Positions 24,701 to 36,604 are shown, counted from the stretch's first letter. The stretch: DNA of 64,000 nt from Nemophila menziesii (GCA_029959085.1 JARWIR010000016.1:7547441-7611440), one strand, 5' to 3'. The notes: generated by a model from the letters alone, not told the origin. A program made the numbers and translations.

Positions 24701-24817
24701 TTAAAACTTGCAAATGATCTATAATACTTGTAGTGAGTTTCTCGTGGTAGACAAGGGTGTGTTTCCTTTATTATTATCTTATTTATCTGTTATTTTATCA
24801 CACCTTTGCCCCCACCA
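21744..24817 (+). repeat. 3' LTR of the Athila-like element, split by a solo LTR
   Basis: Begins TGATGTTTCC and ends GCCCCCACCA, co-linear with the 5' LTR. The insertion 22282-23791, together with a duplicated ccaag, interrupts it after 'cttggagtccaag'; the LTR resumes with 'ttacttgtcttccactcc'. Confidence 0.95.
22282..23791 (+). mobile_element. Solo LTR nested in the 3' LTR
   Basis: 1510 bp from TGATGTCTCC to GGCCCCACCA, flanked by the perfect 5-bp duplication ccaag (22277-22281 and 23792-23796). It belongs to the same LTR superfamily as its host but to another subfamily, closer to the solo LTR at 39302-40791. It has no internal region, so LTR-LTR recombination has removed the element body. 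Confidence 0.95.
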
Positions 24818-24822
24818 GGTAT

Positions 24823-27750
24823 TATCTTATTTTAAGGGTTGAACATGCCCAAACTCCCATGCTAAAAAGGCATAAAAGAAGACGACGCTCCACAAATTCT
24901 TGATCATATTCACACCAATTACATCTCAGGTTTTTTGCACATTTACGTTTAAAGAGATTTCCCTTAGTTGCAATGGAATTATGACAAAATTTCTACACAA
25001 AAATTTGTTTTTTTTGTTGGAATATTGGTAGACCAAATCACCTTTTAAACATTTTTTTGTGTTCTCGTTTGTCGTAGACTATTGGGATTTTCACTGTCCA
25101 TAGAGAGTATACCCTCGTTTCTTTGAATATTGACCATCATTGAAGAATGGATACACAATTTTGTCTCTCAAATGAATTTAAGGAAAAGGTATATTTTGAT
25201 ATTTTCAACTAATGGAGTCGGAAAAAACTTGGTTAAGAGTATAAAAAATCCACCTAAAAGATTTTCGTTGAATAATTTTTGGACAAATTCGAGGTTTTAC
25301 CTTTTAGTTTTTCAAGATCCCAGTTATAAGGAATCCATATGTGGTCCTAGATACAAATAGATAGGCCATTACCAGTTTGAAACAATTTTAAATAAAATCC
25401 CGTCCTTGAAAGATAATTTTCCAACTCTATGACCTTTTGGCTCTTAGCTTTTCCTCCCAAAATGATGAGTTGGGAAAATAGATACCTTAAATATTTTTCT
25501 TTCTAACAAAATAGTCACGATTATGTGCAATTCTCCAGGCTTGACTAGCAATTAGTGCCATGTTAATATTTTAGAAATCCTTGAATTCGAGACCTCCAAA
25601 CTTTTTGAGAACCACCATTTTTATAAAACTAACCTAAAAAGAATTTCTTGTATTTGGCATCCCATCAGAATTTTGCTACCTATTGAAGACATATTTACAA
25701 AATTCTATTAGATAAGTAAATATTGACATAAAATAATTTGATATTGCTTGAAGTATAACTTTTATGAGAACTTCTTTGTCTCTTTTCAAAAGTGGAGAGA
25801 TAACCCAACTCTGAGTTTTGTTTAGCAATATCTCCTTAATACAATTAAGAGTTTATGTCTTATATCTCTTTGTATTCATTGGCATACCTAAGTATTCCTC
25901 AAAAGATCTAGTATTCACAATGTGAAGAACTTCTGTAACATCTTGGATAACTTTCCCTAGGGTGTCTTTAATAAAACATACATAATCTTGTATGTAATTT
26001 ATCTTTTGTCTAGATGCCTCAAAATAAAGTTTCATTGTTTTCCAAAAATTTCCAAGTTCTTGGTGCTCGAGAGAAATGAAAGATAAAAAATCATTTTCAA
26101 AAAGATGGTAAGTAAGGCCCGAGAAAGTCTAGCTTAACTTTAGACCATTGATATGCCATCTCTACATTTCTTATTGGAGAAGTCCAAGTAGAGATTCGTT
26201 CCTAAGGCAAAATGAAAAATGTGAGAGTGGATAACCTTATTAAAAACCTTATTAAAAACCTTATTGAGGGGAGAACATTGGTAGGAAGTCATCGTTAAAT
26301 TTGATTTTAAAAAGAGACTATAGCTATCAAGTTGCAAATCCACTTAATCCATTTATCGTGAAATTGCAATCGCTGTACAACCAAGATAAGAAAAGACCGA
26401 GACGTTTGATTGTATGCTTTTATTATATCTAATTTTACATATGCAAAATATTTCTTTGTCTTACTTTTATGTCATATGAAGAAAGAGACTTCCTGAGTAA
26501 TAAGAATATTATCTTAAAAACACATTACTTTGATAAAGGATAATTAATTTAGTGGTATAATATAATCCATATAAGGTTGAAGCCGTAGAGACAAGATCTA
26601 TGCAATAATCTTATAACAATGATTCGCACACACAATTGGTAAAAGATCTCCCATTGTTTCTTAAAATCTCCCCTTAGAAAAAGAGTAAAGAGTGTATCAT
26701 TAATACCATGTAGAGAAGGGTTGTTGTGAAATAAATACATAATAATGATGGGATCCTTTTTTATAATCACCCAATTATCTTGGAATCACTTACCCAGTAA
26801 CCATATACTCCCTCCGTCCACAAATGTTTGTCACAATTTCTAAAAATGGATGTCCACAAAAGGTTGTCATTTTAAAATATCAAGAAACTTTTTTACATGT
26901 TCTACCAAGTTTACCCTTATTTAATTTTCAAAAAGTAGAAGGCATTAATTGCTTTTCTTAATCATTAAATAGTTGGTTGAGGGTAATTTAGTAAAAGTAG
27001 AAGGCATTAATTGCTTTTCTTAATCTATGTGAAAAAAAGGTATGACAAACATTTGTGGACGGAGGGAGTAGTACTGAAGCCTTGGATCGTATCATGTTGA
27101 TGATTTTTGTTTTAACTTCATCCATTTAGGATCCCTGATAAGAGAATCATTCATAACTTCTACAATGTTACACAACGCCGAGTAATCTAGTCGAGTCGTT
27201 GAATCTTAACCTTTGGAGAAGAGGGTTTTGTAGAAAGATGTGAACATACCAGCAATACTCTTTTGGTCTTCGTGCCAAATATCTTGAGCATATTTAGTTT
27301 AAACAATTTTTTCATGAAATTATTAAAGAATTTTGAGTCATATCATCAAAGAATTTTGTATTTCAATCAACTTTGTCTATCCAAACTACGTGAGCACGAT
27401 CACTCCAATATTTTCCTTCTTTTGACCAAATCCTGAAAATGATTGAAGATTTATGAAGTTATCTTCATTTGGTAGATAATTATAACTAGTTGTAAGTAGA
27501 TTTCAATATCTAATGATCAATGTTAGATGATTCTTAAACGTCCATTTGCTCTGAGTTTCTAAAACCCTGCATTAACAATTATGCTTCATACGAAATTCTT
27601 GAGGAGACATATTTGCCGCTAAATTGTTCTATCTAACCTTGATGAAATCCTTATAGGATGAGTCTTTTGTTCAAAAGGATTCAAATTTAAACTACTTAAT
27701 TTCGAAGTAATATCATGTAAAGTAATGTATAGTAAAGGATGAATAATCTG
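24823..27750 (-). pseudogene. L1-type LINE relic (RT region and zinc-finger end)
   Basis: Read on the minus strand, highly mutated L1 reverse transcriptase motifs appear in order. They are a post-endonuclease linker near 27640-27690 (KFESFWTKD) and the EKYWSDRAH-like region (about 27400), KLDIIKAY near 26430, KWIKWICNL (about 26350) and a decayed RQGDPLSPY region near 26220. Then come EEYLGMPMN (25875), KEVLIKVILQAI (25770), KKFGGLEF (25600), a zinc-finger-type end (FVWKFCHNSIATKGNLFKRK) near 24950, and a break at the gypsy insertion at 24822. The last part is expected at 13910-14852. A Stowaway MITE lies at 26808-27068. Numerous stops and frameshifts make this the oldest LINE here. The 5' limit near 27750 is approximate. 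Confidence 0.75.
26808..27068. mobile_element. Stowaway MITE (Tc1/mariner type)
   Basis: Terminal inverted repeats start CTCCCTCCGTCCACAAATGT, about 26 bases nearly perfectly mirrored at the right end, with TA duplications at both sides (26806-26807 and 27069-27070). CTCCCTCCGT is the canonical Stowaway terminus. Its interior holds an exact 33-bp direct duplication (26931-26963 and 26993-27025). It is inserted in the LINE relic. Confidence 0.95.
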
Positions 27751-27946
27751 ATCTGATTGTTGGTGGAGTAATAACAATAGGTCCAATTGTAATAAAAGAA
27801 GTCATTTTTTAGTCTCCCTGACTTATTAGACTTGCCCCAGGCTCTGCTACACAAAAACTATTAAAATATTTCCTAGGGATAACTTTATCGATATAACTAA
27901 AGTTTAATATTAGATTAAAAGAGACAAACTAACATATGCAATACTT
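27751..27946. other. Short unassigned stretch before the young LINE
   Basis: AT-rich, no frame. It ends with the left copy of the LINE target duplication, acatatgcaatactt (27932-27946). Confidence 0.6.
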
Positions 27947-27948
27947 CA

Positions 27949-29973
27949 GAATGGATAGATGACAAAGAAGTGGAAGAGCGGTGGGTTAGGAGCTTTTTCG
28001 AGGAATTGTTTGCATTTGATGATGGAGTGGTTAGATTGAGCTGTCTACCGCCACCAAAGAGGTTTGAAGTGAGTGATATAGAGAGTTTGAAGAGGCTAGT
28101 GGTTGATGAGGAGGTGCGTGTGGCAGTATTCCAAATGGCTCCACACAAAGCTCCTGGTTCAGATGGGTTTACAGCAGGCTTCTACCAGAGATGTTGGGAT
28201 GTAGTGGGACCGTCCGTTTGTGAAATGATACGAGATGCGCTAGGGTGGGGTAGGTTCCCTAAGGAGGTGTTAGGGACACTTATCTATTTGATTCTGAAAT
28301 CCGATAGACCAGAATTTATTACGCAATTCCGTCCTATAAGTTTGATCAACGTTTGTTATAAGATTTGCATGAAGATATTGGTAAACAGAATGCGTCCTCT
28401 TTTAGCGGAGAATATTAGACCATATCAGAGTAGTTTTCTACCCAATAGGTCCACCATTGACAATATAGTGTTGGTAAATGAGATAGATTTTGTTATGAGG
28501 CATGCGAAAGGTAAGAAGGGATATATGGCCATTAAGGTGGATCTCGCCAAAGCATATGACAAGTTAAAGTGGAGCTTTATCAAGGAGACTTTGGAGCTTT
28601 TAGGGGTGCCGCCTATGTGGGTAGCACTTATTGTTTCGGGCTTAGAGGATAATGAGTTGCGAGTATTATGGAGAGGTTCAACGCTAGAAGCGATTAAGCC
28701 AAAGAGGGGAATTCGGCAAGGGGACCCGTTATCCCCCTATATATTCGTTGTATGCATGGAGCGCTTATCATTACTTATCCAGGGGCTTGTACGCGATGGC
28801 AAGTGGAAACCTATCGTTCTTTGTCCAGGGGGGTCTTCTATCTCTCACATTTTTTTTGCAGATGATTTGATTTTATTTGCGGAGGCTTCTGTTGAAAATT
28901 TTGTGTTATTACAGGATTCTTTAGATGTTTTCTGTCGGGATGCGGGCCAGACGATCAGTAAGGAAAAGTCGATTATTTATTTCTCGAAGAACGTGTCTGA
29001 GGTAGTGGCGGAAGATGTCACCTTGAGGAGTGGTTATCAGAGAAGCGATGGTATAGGTAAATATCTAGGGGTCCATATTCTTTCTGCCCGACGACCGAAG
29101 GGTTTCTTCGGCGAATTTATTAATGATTTACGGGGTAAGTTGGCGAAATGGAAGAAGAATACTCTATCTCTGGCAGGACATATCACGTTAGCTAAATCAG
29201 TGTTAAGTGCAACACCCATGTATCTCATGCAAGTGGAAAGATTACCGGAATATGTTTGTGATGAGATTGACAAAATTCGAAGAGAGTTTATTTGGGGTAC
29301 TTCGGAGGAGAGGAAAGGTATTAATTGGGTGGCTTGGAAGGAGTTATGCAAACCAAAAGAGGCGGGTGGTTTGGGCCTCCGGCTTGCAAGGGATATGAAT
29401 AGAGCGCTATTGGGTAAATTGGGGTGGAAGTTAATACAAAATGATAATACTTTGTGGCCGATTGTCTTGAGGGAGAAATATTTTAAGGGTCCACCTATGC
29501 AGTATATTAGTAGACAAAATGATTCGGGAATGTGTCGAGCAATAGTGCAAGGCTTAAAGGTAATTAGAAGAGGGTCTAGATGGGTGGTGAAAAATGGAAG
29601 CGATGTAGCGTTTTGGTGTGATTGGTGGGTAGGGGAATCGCCTCTCATTGATCATGTAATAGGTGTGTTTGAAGCAAGTGAATTGACTAGGAGAGTGTGT
29701 GATTATGTGAGACTAGATGGTTCATGGAATTGGGAGTTGTTCCAGGGGTTCTTACCGGCGTCTAAACTATTGGAATTAGCGGAATTTAGAATGGGTGAAG
29801 GAGGCGATAGTAGAGACATGGTGTCGTGGCCCTATGAGGCTAATGGAGAGTTCTCCGTGAAATCAGTAAGGTGGTATGATGCGCCTGTGAATGGTACTGT
29901 GGATCCGATCTGGAATAAAATTTGGAGCTTAAAGTGTTCCCAAAGAATTCGAGTTTTCTATGGCGAGCGGTGA
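27949..29973 (+). pseudogene. LINE ORF2: reverse transcriptase domain (5' truncated)
   Basis: An open frame of about 670 codons begins directly at the truncation point. The RT motifs are intact: HKAPGSDGF, FRPISLINVCYKI, QSSFLPNRS, IKVDLAKAYDKLKW, GIRQGDPLSPY, and the catalytic FADDLILF at about 28855-28878. The thumb and connection follow (GKYLGVH, LAKSVLSATPMYLMQ, GGLGLR) and then the SWNWELF and WPYEANGEFSVKSV region. The frame ends early after RIRVFYGER because a single base seems to be missing near 29957; the zinc-finger part continues in the next frame. It encodes the copy-out polymerase of an L1 retrotransposon. Without an endonuclease it cannot be autonomous. Confidence 0.92.
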
Positions 29974-30278
29974 GGGAAAGGGTTGCTACGAGAGGTAATT
30001 TGGCTAAGAGAGGGATTGAGGTCCCTTTGTGGTGTCCTTTATGCGGGAATGGGGTGGAAAGTGCAATCCACATTTTCCGAGATTGTGCGAGAATAAGAAG
30101 GATTTGGGAGATGGTGAGGAGGGAAGCCACAGCGCAGGGCTGTGATGATTATGGGAGCTTTAGTAGCGGGGCTAGAGATGAGGAGGGGATGGAGAATCTG
30201 TCTTTTCCAGGGGACATGGAGGGTGCTGATGGTGTACTGAGGGGTTCAATGGGGGTAGGGGGCAGGTTCGGTTTTTGA
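29950..30278 (+). pseudogene. LINE ORF2: zinc-binding (zf-RVT) domain, shifted frame
   Basis: Continues the LINE protein after the one-base loss: NSSFLWRAVRERVATRGNL, then WCPLCGNGVESAIHIFRDC, with the CxxC...H...C pattern of the plant L1 zf-RVT domain. The frame then runs into low-complexity Gly/Met-rich sequence and stops at 30278. The 30280-30500 linker before the RNase H domain is longer than usual and Ser/Gln/Asn-rich in the next frame, possibly an internal insertion. Confidence 0.85.
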
Positions 30279-30361
30279 CTAACAATTATTTGCAATGCAG
30301 GTCCCTGGAGTTTCTGGAACCTGCAGCTCAGACACGGGATTAGTTAAGTAGCAGCAGAAAT

Positions 30362-31300
30362 TTGATCAGGCCTCAACACAGCAGCGGGAGTGAAGAACCT
30401 CAAAGGAATAGCAGCGCAACAGTTTTTCCAAACCAGAATCAGCGCCTGGTGATCTTGGAGCCTCGGAGTACAGGGACTAATAGCGAGCTGAACGAAGGAA
30501 ACTTGTTAACCCGTGAAGATTGGGATTGGTGGTTTAGGAACCTATCGAACAAAAAAATTTACGCGGGGTTAAATTGGAATGTTTTTTTCGGGATTCTAGT
30601 AGACACAATTTGGAAGCAAAGAAATAGCTTGGTGTTTAAAGAGGAGAGTTTTCCTAATGAGTTAACAACAATTAAGAAGGCGAAACATTTGGCTACACTA
30701 ACCACTAGAGTTTGGGGGCAAGGCGCGGGAGTTTCATCTAAAACATCTCGAATAAATTTGGTGGGGTGGACAAAACCCTCTCGAGGGTTCAAACTCAATA
30801 CCGATGGCAGCTATGATAGTAGAAGGAAGAAGGGTGGAGGAGGTGGGATTGTTAGAGATGGGAATGGAGAATGGATAAGTGGGTTTAGCATTCGAATTAA
30901 TCATGAGTCTCCGGTTTTGGTGGAACTTATAGCGCTATGTGAGGGTCTAAGATTGATCGAGCGGCTGGGGCTTCATGAGGTCACCGTGGAAGTTGATTCG
31001 AGGGAAGTATTAGAACTCGTTCAAAGCGCGATAGAGGGTAGAGGACCTGGGGATCAGTGGATTCGACAGATTCGTCTGATTCTAGATAGGAACAGGGAAT
31101 TTACTTTGAGGAGCATCTTTAGGGAGGCAAATGCTTGCGCGGATTGGTTGGCTAAGCGTGGATGGATGAATAGCGAGGATTGTGTGCATATGGAGGATCC
31201 CCCGGATGGCATTTGGAGTCTTATTACCGAAGACCGGATGGGGGTCAAGAAGCCTAGGGTTGTTTATGATTATGATTTATATAATAATGTGTTAGAGTAG
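30362..31300 (+). pseudogene. LINE ORF2: C-terminal RNase H domain
   Basis: This frame holds the W-rich segment WDWWFRNL and DTIWKQRNSLVF, then an RNase H1-like fold. FKLNTDGSYDS carries the first catalytic Asp, VLVELIALCEGL the Glu and VEVDSREV the next Asp, and FREANACADWLAKRG is the C-terminal motif. RNase H at the end of ORF2 is characteristic of a large group of plant L1 elements. The frame closes at 31300, 43 bases before the poly-A run. Confidence 0.92.
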
Positions 31301-31365
31301 CGTTTTTTATGAATGTAACACGACCCATGAGGTCTCCGTTGTAAAAAAAAACATATGCAATACTT

Positions 31366-31639
31366 AACGAGTAAAGAATTATATATCTTATAGGTCAAAT
31401 ATGTCCTAATACGTTGATAATTCCAAATAACTATACCTATTTTTCACCCAGGATTATGGCTAAGAAAACAGAAGAGATTTATAAATGATACCCCAAATTT
31501 GTTAGGTAACAAAAATCTAGCATAAAATAGGATAAAAATTACGCTAGCTCATCTTATATCATACTTTACCTTCCAATTTCGAGTATGTTGATTATTTACT
31601 TGGGTTTCTATATAATACCAAATAGATTGCACCTGCCTT
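31366..31639. other. Unassigned stretch between two LINEs
   Basis: AT-rich, with no frame or repeat recognised. Confidence 0.6.
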
Positions 31640-31690
31640 TTTTTTTTCAAATGCATAATAATATAGATAATAAGAAAACGGTTACAAGGT

Positions 31691-32482
31691 TTAGCCCACA
31701 CCAGAGGATTCGACTTCATTACAAATAATAGTCGCTAACTGGGTAGGAATACAGATATCCCAATTACCAAACAAGGTGCTAAGGAGCTCCTGTTTGGCAA
31801 CCCAGTCAACTGCCCCGTTTCTACCCCTAGACACAAAAGAAAAAGAAGGGGAAGATAGTTCAGCAAAATAATAAATATTACAAATAACGTTTTTAATTGA
31901 ATGACTCAACACAGGAAGTCCTGAAGAAATAGGCTATATGATAGTTGCTGAATCATTCTCTATATTAACGCTCCCAAAAGAAATTTTTGAAGAAATCTCC
32001 GTAGCTTTCAAAATTCCCGTGGCCTCTGCCTCTAACAACAAATATGCTCCAATTTTCCAACTATTAACTGATACAAATTCACCATTAGAGTTTTTTACTA
32101 CACAAGCAATTGCAGCTCCCAAATCCGAGAAAGCTACATCACAATTAATATTAAATTTATTTGGAGGTGGCTTTTTCCATTCATCTTCAAATTTAGTATT
32201 TTGTTTAATGTTTCCATTATTATTATTATCTAATGTACTATTATTATTATCCCTACCTTTGATATCTAAAAAGTTGATATCGTTAGGGTTTGAAATTATA
32301 TAATATTCTTTCCAAGTTTCAATAGCTTTATTAATTGTGTTTAAAGGGTCACACTTTTTTCCATTATAGATAAAGTTATTTCTATCTTTCCAAATATGCC
32401 ACATTATAATACAGATAAGTTCCAGAATCCTATCCTTATTATTAAAAAATTTGCAATATTTTGTACTTGATTTAACATCCAT
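31691..32482 (-). pseudogene. LINE C-terminal RNase H, in two frames
   Basis: From MDVKSSTKYC through the MWHIWKDRNNFIYN segment into the RNase H motifs NINCDVAFSD, LLEAEATGILKA and NIENDSATI. The end (GRNGAVDWVAKQELL) continues in a second frame at 31691-31912. Between this domain and the RT, at 32500-33300, only short decayed frames remain, including a cysteine-containing zinc-finger-like piece. Confidence 0.85.
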
Positions 32483-33305
32483 TGATCTAACTTTATAGTT
32501 GAATCATTGTCTGTTTTTAAAAATTAGAGGACTAGTGAACCATACACTTTTAGCCTAGGAGCGTCTAAAGAGCATATGTTCTACTGTTTTAATATTATTA
32601 TCACAAATTTCACAAATGTTATTTTTACTACATTTCCGGTTAAAAAGATTTTCTTCAGTGGATAAGAGGTTTCTAACCGCTCTCCCACATAAAGTTTCTA
32701 ATTTTAGGTTAGGTTTCCATTTTCTAAATTAGTTTCCAAAGGTTTTTATCCCTAGTAATAGAAGATGTAGGTTTATTTTTATCTTTATTGTTTTGAATTA
32801 TAATTTCATCTTTTTTCATTTTATGATAAGCCTCTTTGACTGTATAAGTACATTTTTTACAATAGTCAATACATATTTGATCTTCAAAATATACCTTAGA
32901 TATTATCATTTTTTCTATTTTTTCTTTTGATTTCCTTAGGATAGATTTGATTGAATAAATCAATATTCCAAGATTTATCATTTTTAATTAGTTGATTAAC
33001 CCAAACAAGGTTAGACTTTTTTGGCTTAAGTGATTGCTTATCATTACATATCCAACTATGCTCATAGATATTGATATTAATTCCATTGCATAGTTTCTAT
33101 TTTATGTTATTTTTAAAAGTATCTCTACCTATGAGGACACTTCTTCAACCCCAAGATGGTGAGCAATTTTAGATTCAAGGAAACTACAATTTTTGAAATA
33201 TTTTCCTTTTAGGAGTCTATAAAGAAGATATTCTTTTTCATTTATTAGGTTCCAAACTTGTTTTTCCTAACAGAGCTTTATTCATTAGGTATAGGTCCCT
33301 AAAAC

Positions 33306-34648
33306 CTAATCCACCTTCAAATTTTGATATAGTGAGTAGGTTATTATTTTTCCTTTATCAATCCACCAAAATTGGGCAATAATAGAATGGATTTTATTTA
33401 TTATATTTTTTTGGAAGAATAAAATTAGACATTCGATAGAATTAGGCAAGCTTTGGATGATTGCCTTTATTAAGATTTCTTTTCCCCCTTCCGAAAGGAA
33501 GAGGGTTTTCCAATTTTCAAATTTATGTAGAATTCTATCAATTAAAAATTGTAGGTCTTTTGATTTTGATCTACTCCATTCAGTTGGAAGTCCTAAGTAA
33601 TTACCTAGGTTGTTGGTAATTCTCATTTTTAATCTTTTAGCCATTACACTTTGGATAAAGTTGGTGTATTAGGGCTAAAAATGACCCCACATTTATTAAG
33701 GTTAAGACATAATCCGGTGGCATTTTTATATTTGTTCATAATATTACTAAAGGATTGTATTTCAATGTTATCAGCATTAAGGAAGAAAAGACTGTCATCA
33801 GCAAAGAGTAAGTGGCTGATATCTGGACAGTTGTTTCCAATTTTAATTCCTTGAGAAGATGATTCTCTTTTTTATCTCTAATTAAATCATTTGGTGTTTG
33901 TGATATTAAACAAAAGATTAAAGGTGAAAGTGGATCACATTGTCCTATTCCCCTGGTGGGTTTTTGTATTTGGTGAACCTCACCATTAATTAGTATTGAG
34001 TAGCTTACAGAGGTAATACATATCATAAGTTTCCTTACCCAATCTTTATTGAAACCAATTTTAACTAGGAGATCTTGTAGGAAATTCCATTTCTTTATAT
34101 TCATAAGCTTTTTTAATATCCGCTTTAACTGCAACCATATATTTTTTTGTTTTTTTCATTCTTTTAATATGGGTAATTAATTCATGTGCAATCATAGTAT
34201 TTTCTTGTATCATTCTGTTTGGAATGAATGCACTTTTATTTTCTCCTACAAGGGAGGTCATATAAGGTTGTAATATATTAGCCAATATTCTTGCTATAAT
34301 TTTATAAATAAAATTAGAGCAACTAATTGGTCTATAGTGTTTAATATTAGTAGGTTTATTGATTTTTGGTATTAGAGTAATGAGTGTTTGATTGATATAA
34401 GAAAGATCACCCATATTGTTCCAAAAATTATTTATTACTCTCATAAGATCAAGTTTAATAATATCCCAGTATGTTCTGAAAAAGACTCCATTATAACCAG
34501 CAGAACCTGGTGTCTTATTAGGTCCCAGTTCCCATGTTGCTTTTTTAACCTCTTCTTCATTAATATGTATATTCAGATTATCTGCAACATTTTTATCAAT
34601 TTTACTAGTAATAAGATTAATAGTATTAGTATAATATCTTTTTCCCAC
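33306..34648 (-). pseudogene. LINE reverse transcriptase region, frameshifted
   Basis: Pieces in order on the minus strand: ELGPNKTPGSAGYNGVFF, HYRPISCSNFIYKI, SAFIPNRMIQENTMIAHEL, VAVKADIKKAYEYKEMEF, then in another frame TRGIGQCDPLSPLIF, FADDSLFF at about 33785-33805, and YLGLPTEWSRSKSK with SEGGKEILIKAIIQSLPN. The catalytic FADD is preserved but the frame changes at least three times. Confidence 0.88.
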
Positions 34649-35324
34649 TATTGTAAAATTATTATTAAAATAGTTGATTATCTCAATATTTAATTCATTT
34701 TTGTTATCAAGCCATACACCATTTTCATTAGTGATGTTAATAATCTTATTATTGCTCCTTCTTTCTTTAGTACAAGCATAATAATATTTTGTATTTTTAT
34801 CACCCTTTTAAAGCAAAATATTTCTAGATCTTTCCTTCCGAAACTTTCTTCTTTTTTCCAAGTTTCCTCAAGTTCTTTGGTGATGTAATTATATTCATCC
34901 CAGTTAAAATTGGGGATATTAGTATTAGAAATGATTTCTAATTTTTTTAAGCTTTTCTATTTGGATTTTATTATTCTCAAATTTTTTCCTATTCCAATCT
35001 CTTAAAACTTGACTGCATTTTTTAAGTTTGTGATTGATTACAGCATTAGGGTTAATAATATTTAAACAATCAATTTCTATCGTCCATAAATTTTCAAAAT
35101 AAAATATTCTTTTATTCTTATTATCAGTTTTATCATGGTGAAGGACATAATGGTCTGACCTAATAGCAGGTAAAACTGTTATCCAAGCATTAGGAAAGAG
35201 CTTATCCCAATCAGAGTTACGGAGTGCTCTGTCTAGGATAGCTTTTATAAATTTTTTACCTGCTCTTTTATTTATCTAGGTAAATCTACAACCATAAGAG
35301 GTTGTTTCCTCCAAATTTTGGAGG

Positions 35325-35810
35325 TTAATAAATTTTTTTTATAGATTTTCTCTGACATACAATACCACCTAATTTTTCCTTGAGAAATCTTATGCAATTG
35401 AAATCACCAATTAAAGTCCAAGGAGAGTTTTGAAGTTTTGAAGCATTTAATAAATTTTGTGATATCTCTTTATCAATATCACAGGGGTTTAAATAAATAT
35501 AAGTATAAAAAATAGGGTTTATATTGTCACCCACTATTTTTGTGTTGATAATATTAGCAGAGGCTTTTATATCTTTAATTTTTAGTTTCTTCTTCCCCAC
35601 TAACGTGAGCCCTCCTCTCGCCCCAATAGGTTCCACAGTTTTAATCAAATTCATATATAAAAGATTAGCAATATTATCAAGCTTATTATAATTATTTTTG
35701 GTCTCAGAGAGAAACAGTACCTCCGGGTGGTGCTTTGCGCAGAGGTCATGGGCTGCTTGGACTGTTAGAGGATTGTCAACTCCTTGACAGTTCCAGGCTA
35801 TGTGAATCAT
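35325..35810 (-). pseudogene. LINE endonuclease (APE-like) N-terminal part
   Basis: 161 codons from ATG, reading MIHIAWNCQGVDNPLTV, the classic start of a plant L1 ORF2 with the WNCQG motif. FLSETKNN (catalytic Glu) and LIGDFNCIRF (GDFN motif) follow. The C-terminal part of the endonuclease, at about 34800-35325, is degraded. The enzyme nicks the target for target-primed reverse transcription. Confidence 0.9.
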
Positions 35811-36604
35811 TGACGGTGATGGAATTGATCCGGCTCAATTCCAGAAGGCCCCGGTTCTTTGTTCTCCACCATCACAATCTCTTTCTACTGTTCAAAATCA
35901 ACCTTGCCAGGTTCAGTTTGATACACTTCACTCTCTCTCTTGTTTTTTTGATACATTTCACCTCTCTATTCTTCACTTCTTTTTTTATAAATATGCTTCA
36001 CCTTATTTATATATTTTTTATGCTCCTCTTTTCTGTACCAGTGGCTTGCCATTAATTCTCGTCTTCGGTGGTTAAACTCGGTACCGGACTTGGAATGTGA
36101 GGCTCAAATCATTGGTTGATTGTCTGATTTAATCTAATTTTGATCTATGAACACCCGTTTGCGATGTGATTAAGAGTAGGTATGTTCTGATTTGTTACTT
36201 TTTTGAGACTATATTTGGTGAAGGATGTTCAGAAATGTTGTGTTATCACAAGTTTCTCAAATTTCAACTCATCTCTTTACCTTTTTCTTTTGTTTAATTT
36301 ATAATTAATATAAGATTTATGTTTTTTGTTTAGATATTTTAGATCTAGTCTTAAAATTGTATGCATGTATATTTTTAGGTTAATTTTTAGAATAAATAAC
36401 TTATAAAGGTAACATTTGATAATTTTTATAAGTTTTTTGGTTAAATAATTATGGATCAATCAGATAGTTGTTTCGAAACTCCTTTGTTAAATTTTAAAAT
36501 TGTTTAAACTGAAAATAGTGATTTAATTTTGTATTTTAATTAGAAAATTGTTTAAAACAATAAGTGTTTGTGTTTTTGTAAGTTTTTGTACAATAAAACA
36601 TATA

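Larger units (their letters stand above)
14853..24817 (+). mobile_element. Complete Athila-like Ty3/gypsy element, non-autonomous
   Basis: Two LTRs beginning TGATGT and ending CCCACCA bound this 9965-bp element. A perfect 5-bp target duplication ggtat flanks it (14848-14852 and 24818-24822). Order: 5' LTR, tRNA-Asp primer site, gag-protease frame fused to an integrase tail, about 2.9 kb of non-coding DNA, polypurine tract and 3' LTR. The 3' LTR is split by a solo LTR. The LTRs differ at very roughly 35 positions in their first 540 bases by eye, so the insertion is not recent. It lies inside a minus-strand LINE relic. RT, RNase H and the integrase core are absent, so it would depend on proteins from a relative. 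Confidence 0.95.
27947..31350 (+). mobile_element. Young 5'-truncated L1-type LINE with RNase H
   Basis: A perfect 15-bp target duplication acatatgcaatactt flanks the element (27932-27946 and 31351-31365), and it ends with a short poly-A run (31343-31350). It starts within ORF2, between endonuclease and RT, so ORF1 and the endonuclease are lost by the usual 5' truncation. The long intact RT frame and perfect duplication mark it as the youngest LINE in the window. Confidence 0.95.
31640..35900 (-). mobile_element. L1-type LINE pseudoelement, minus strand
   Basis: The poly-T run at 31640-31650 marks the poly-A end on the minus strand. Going leftward from 35810 come endonuclease, RT, connection/zinc-finger and RNase H, in normal ORF2 order, broken by many stops and frameshifts. 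ORF1 is not seen; the sequence upstream of the endonuclease ATG keeps only a short tail before unrelated CT-rich DNA, so it is probably 5'-truncated near 35900. I could not find a convincing target duplication. Base composition is very AT-rich (many Ile, Asn and Lys codons), unlike the neighbouring LINE. Confidence 0.88.

Noticed and set aside
29037..29648. 203-codon minus-strand frame
   Set aside because: It is the antisense shadow of the intact LINE reverse transcriptase on the plus strand.
31640..36060. Target duplication for the minus-strand LINE (cacctgcc versus aaccttgcc near 35905)
   Set aside because: The match is too short and imperfect to accept.
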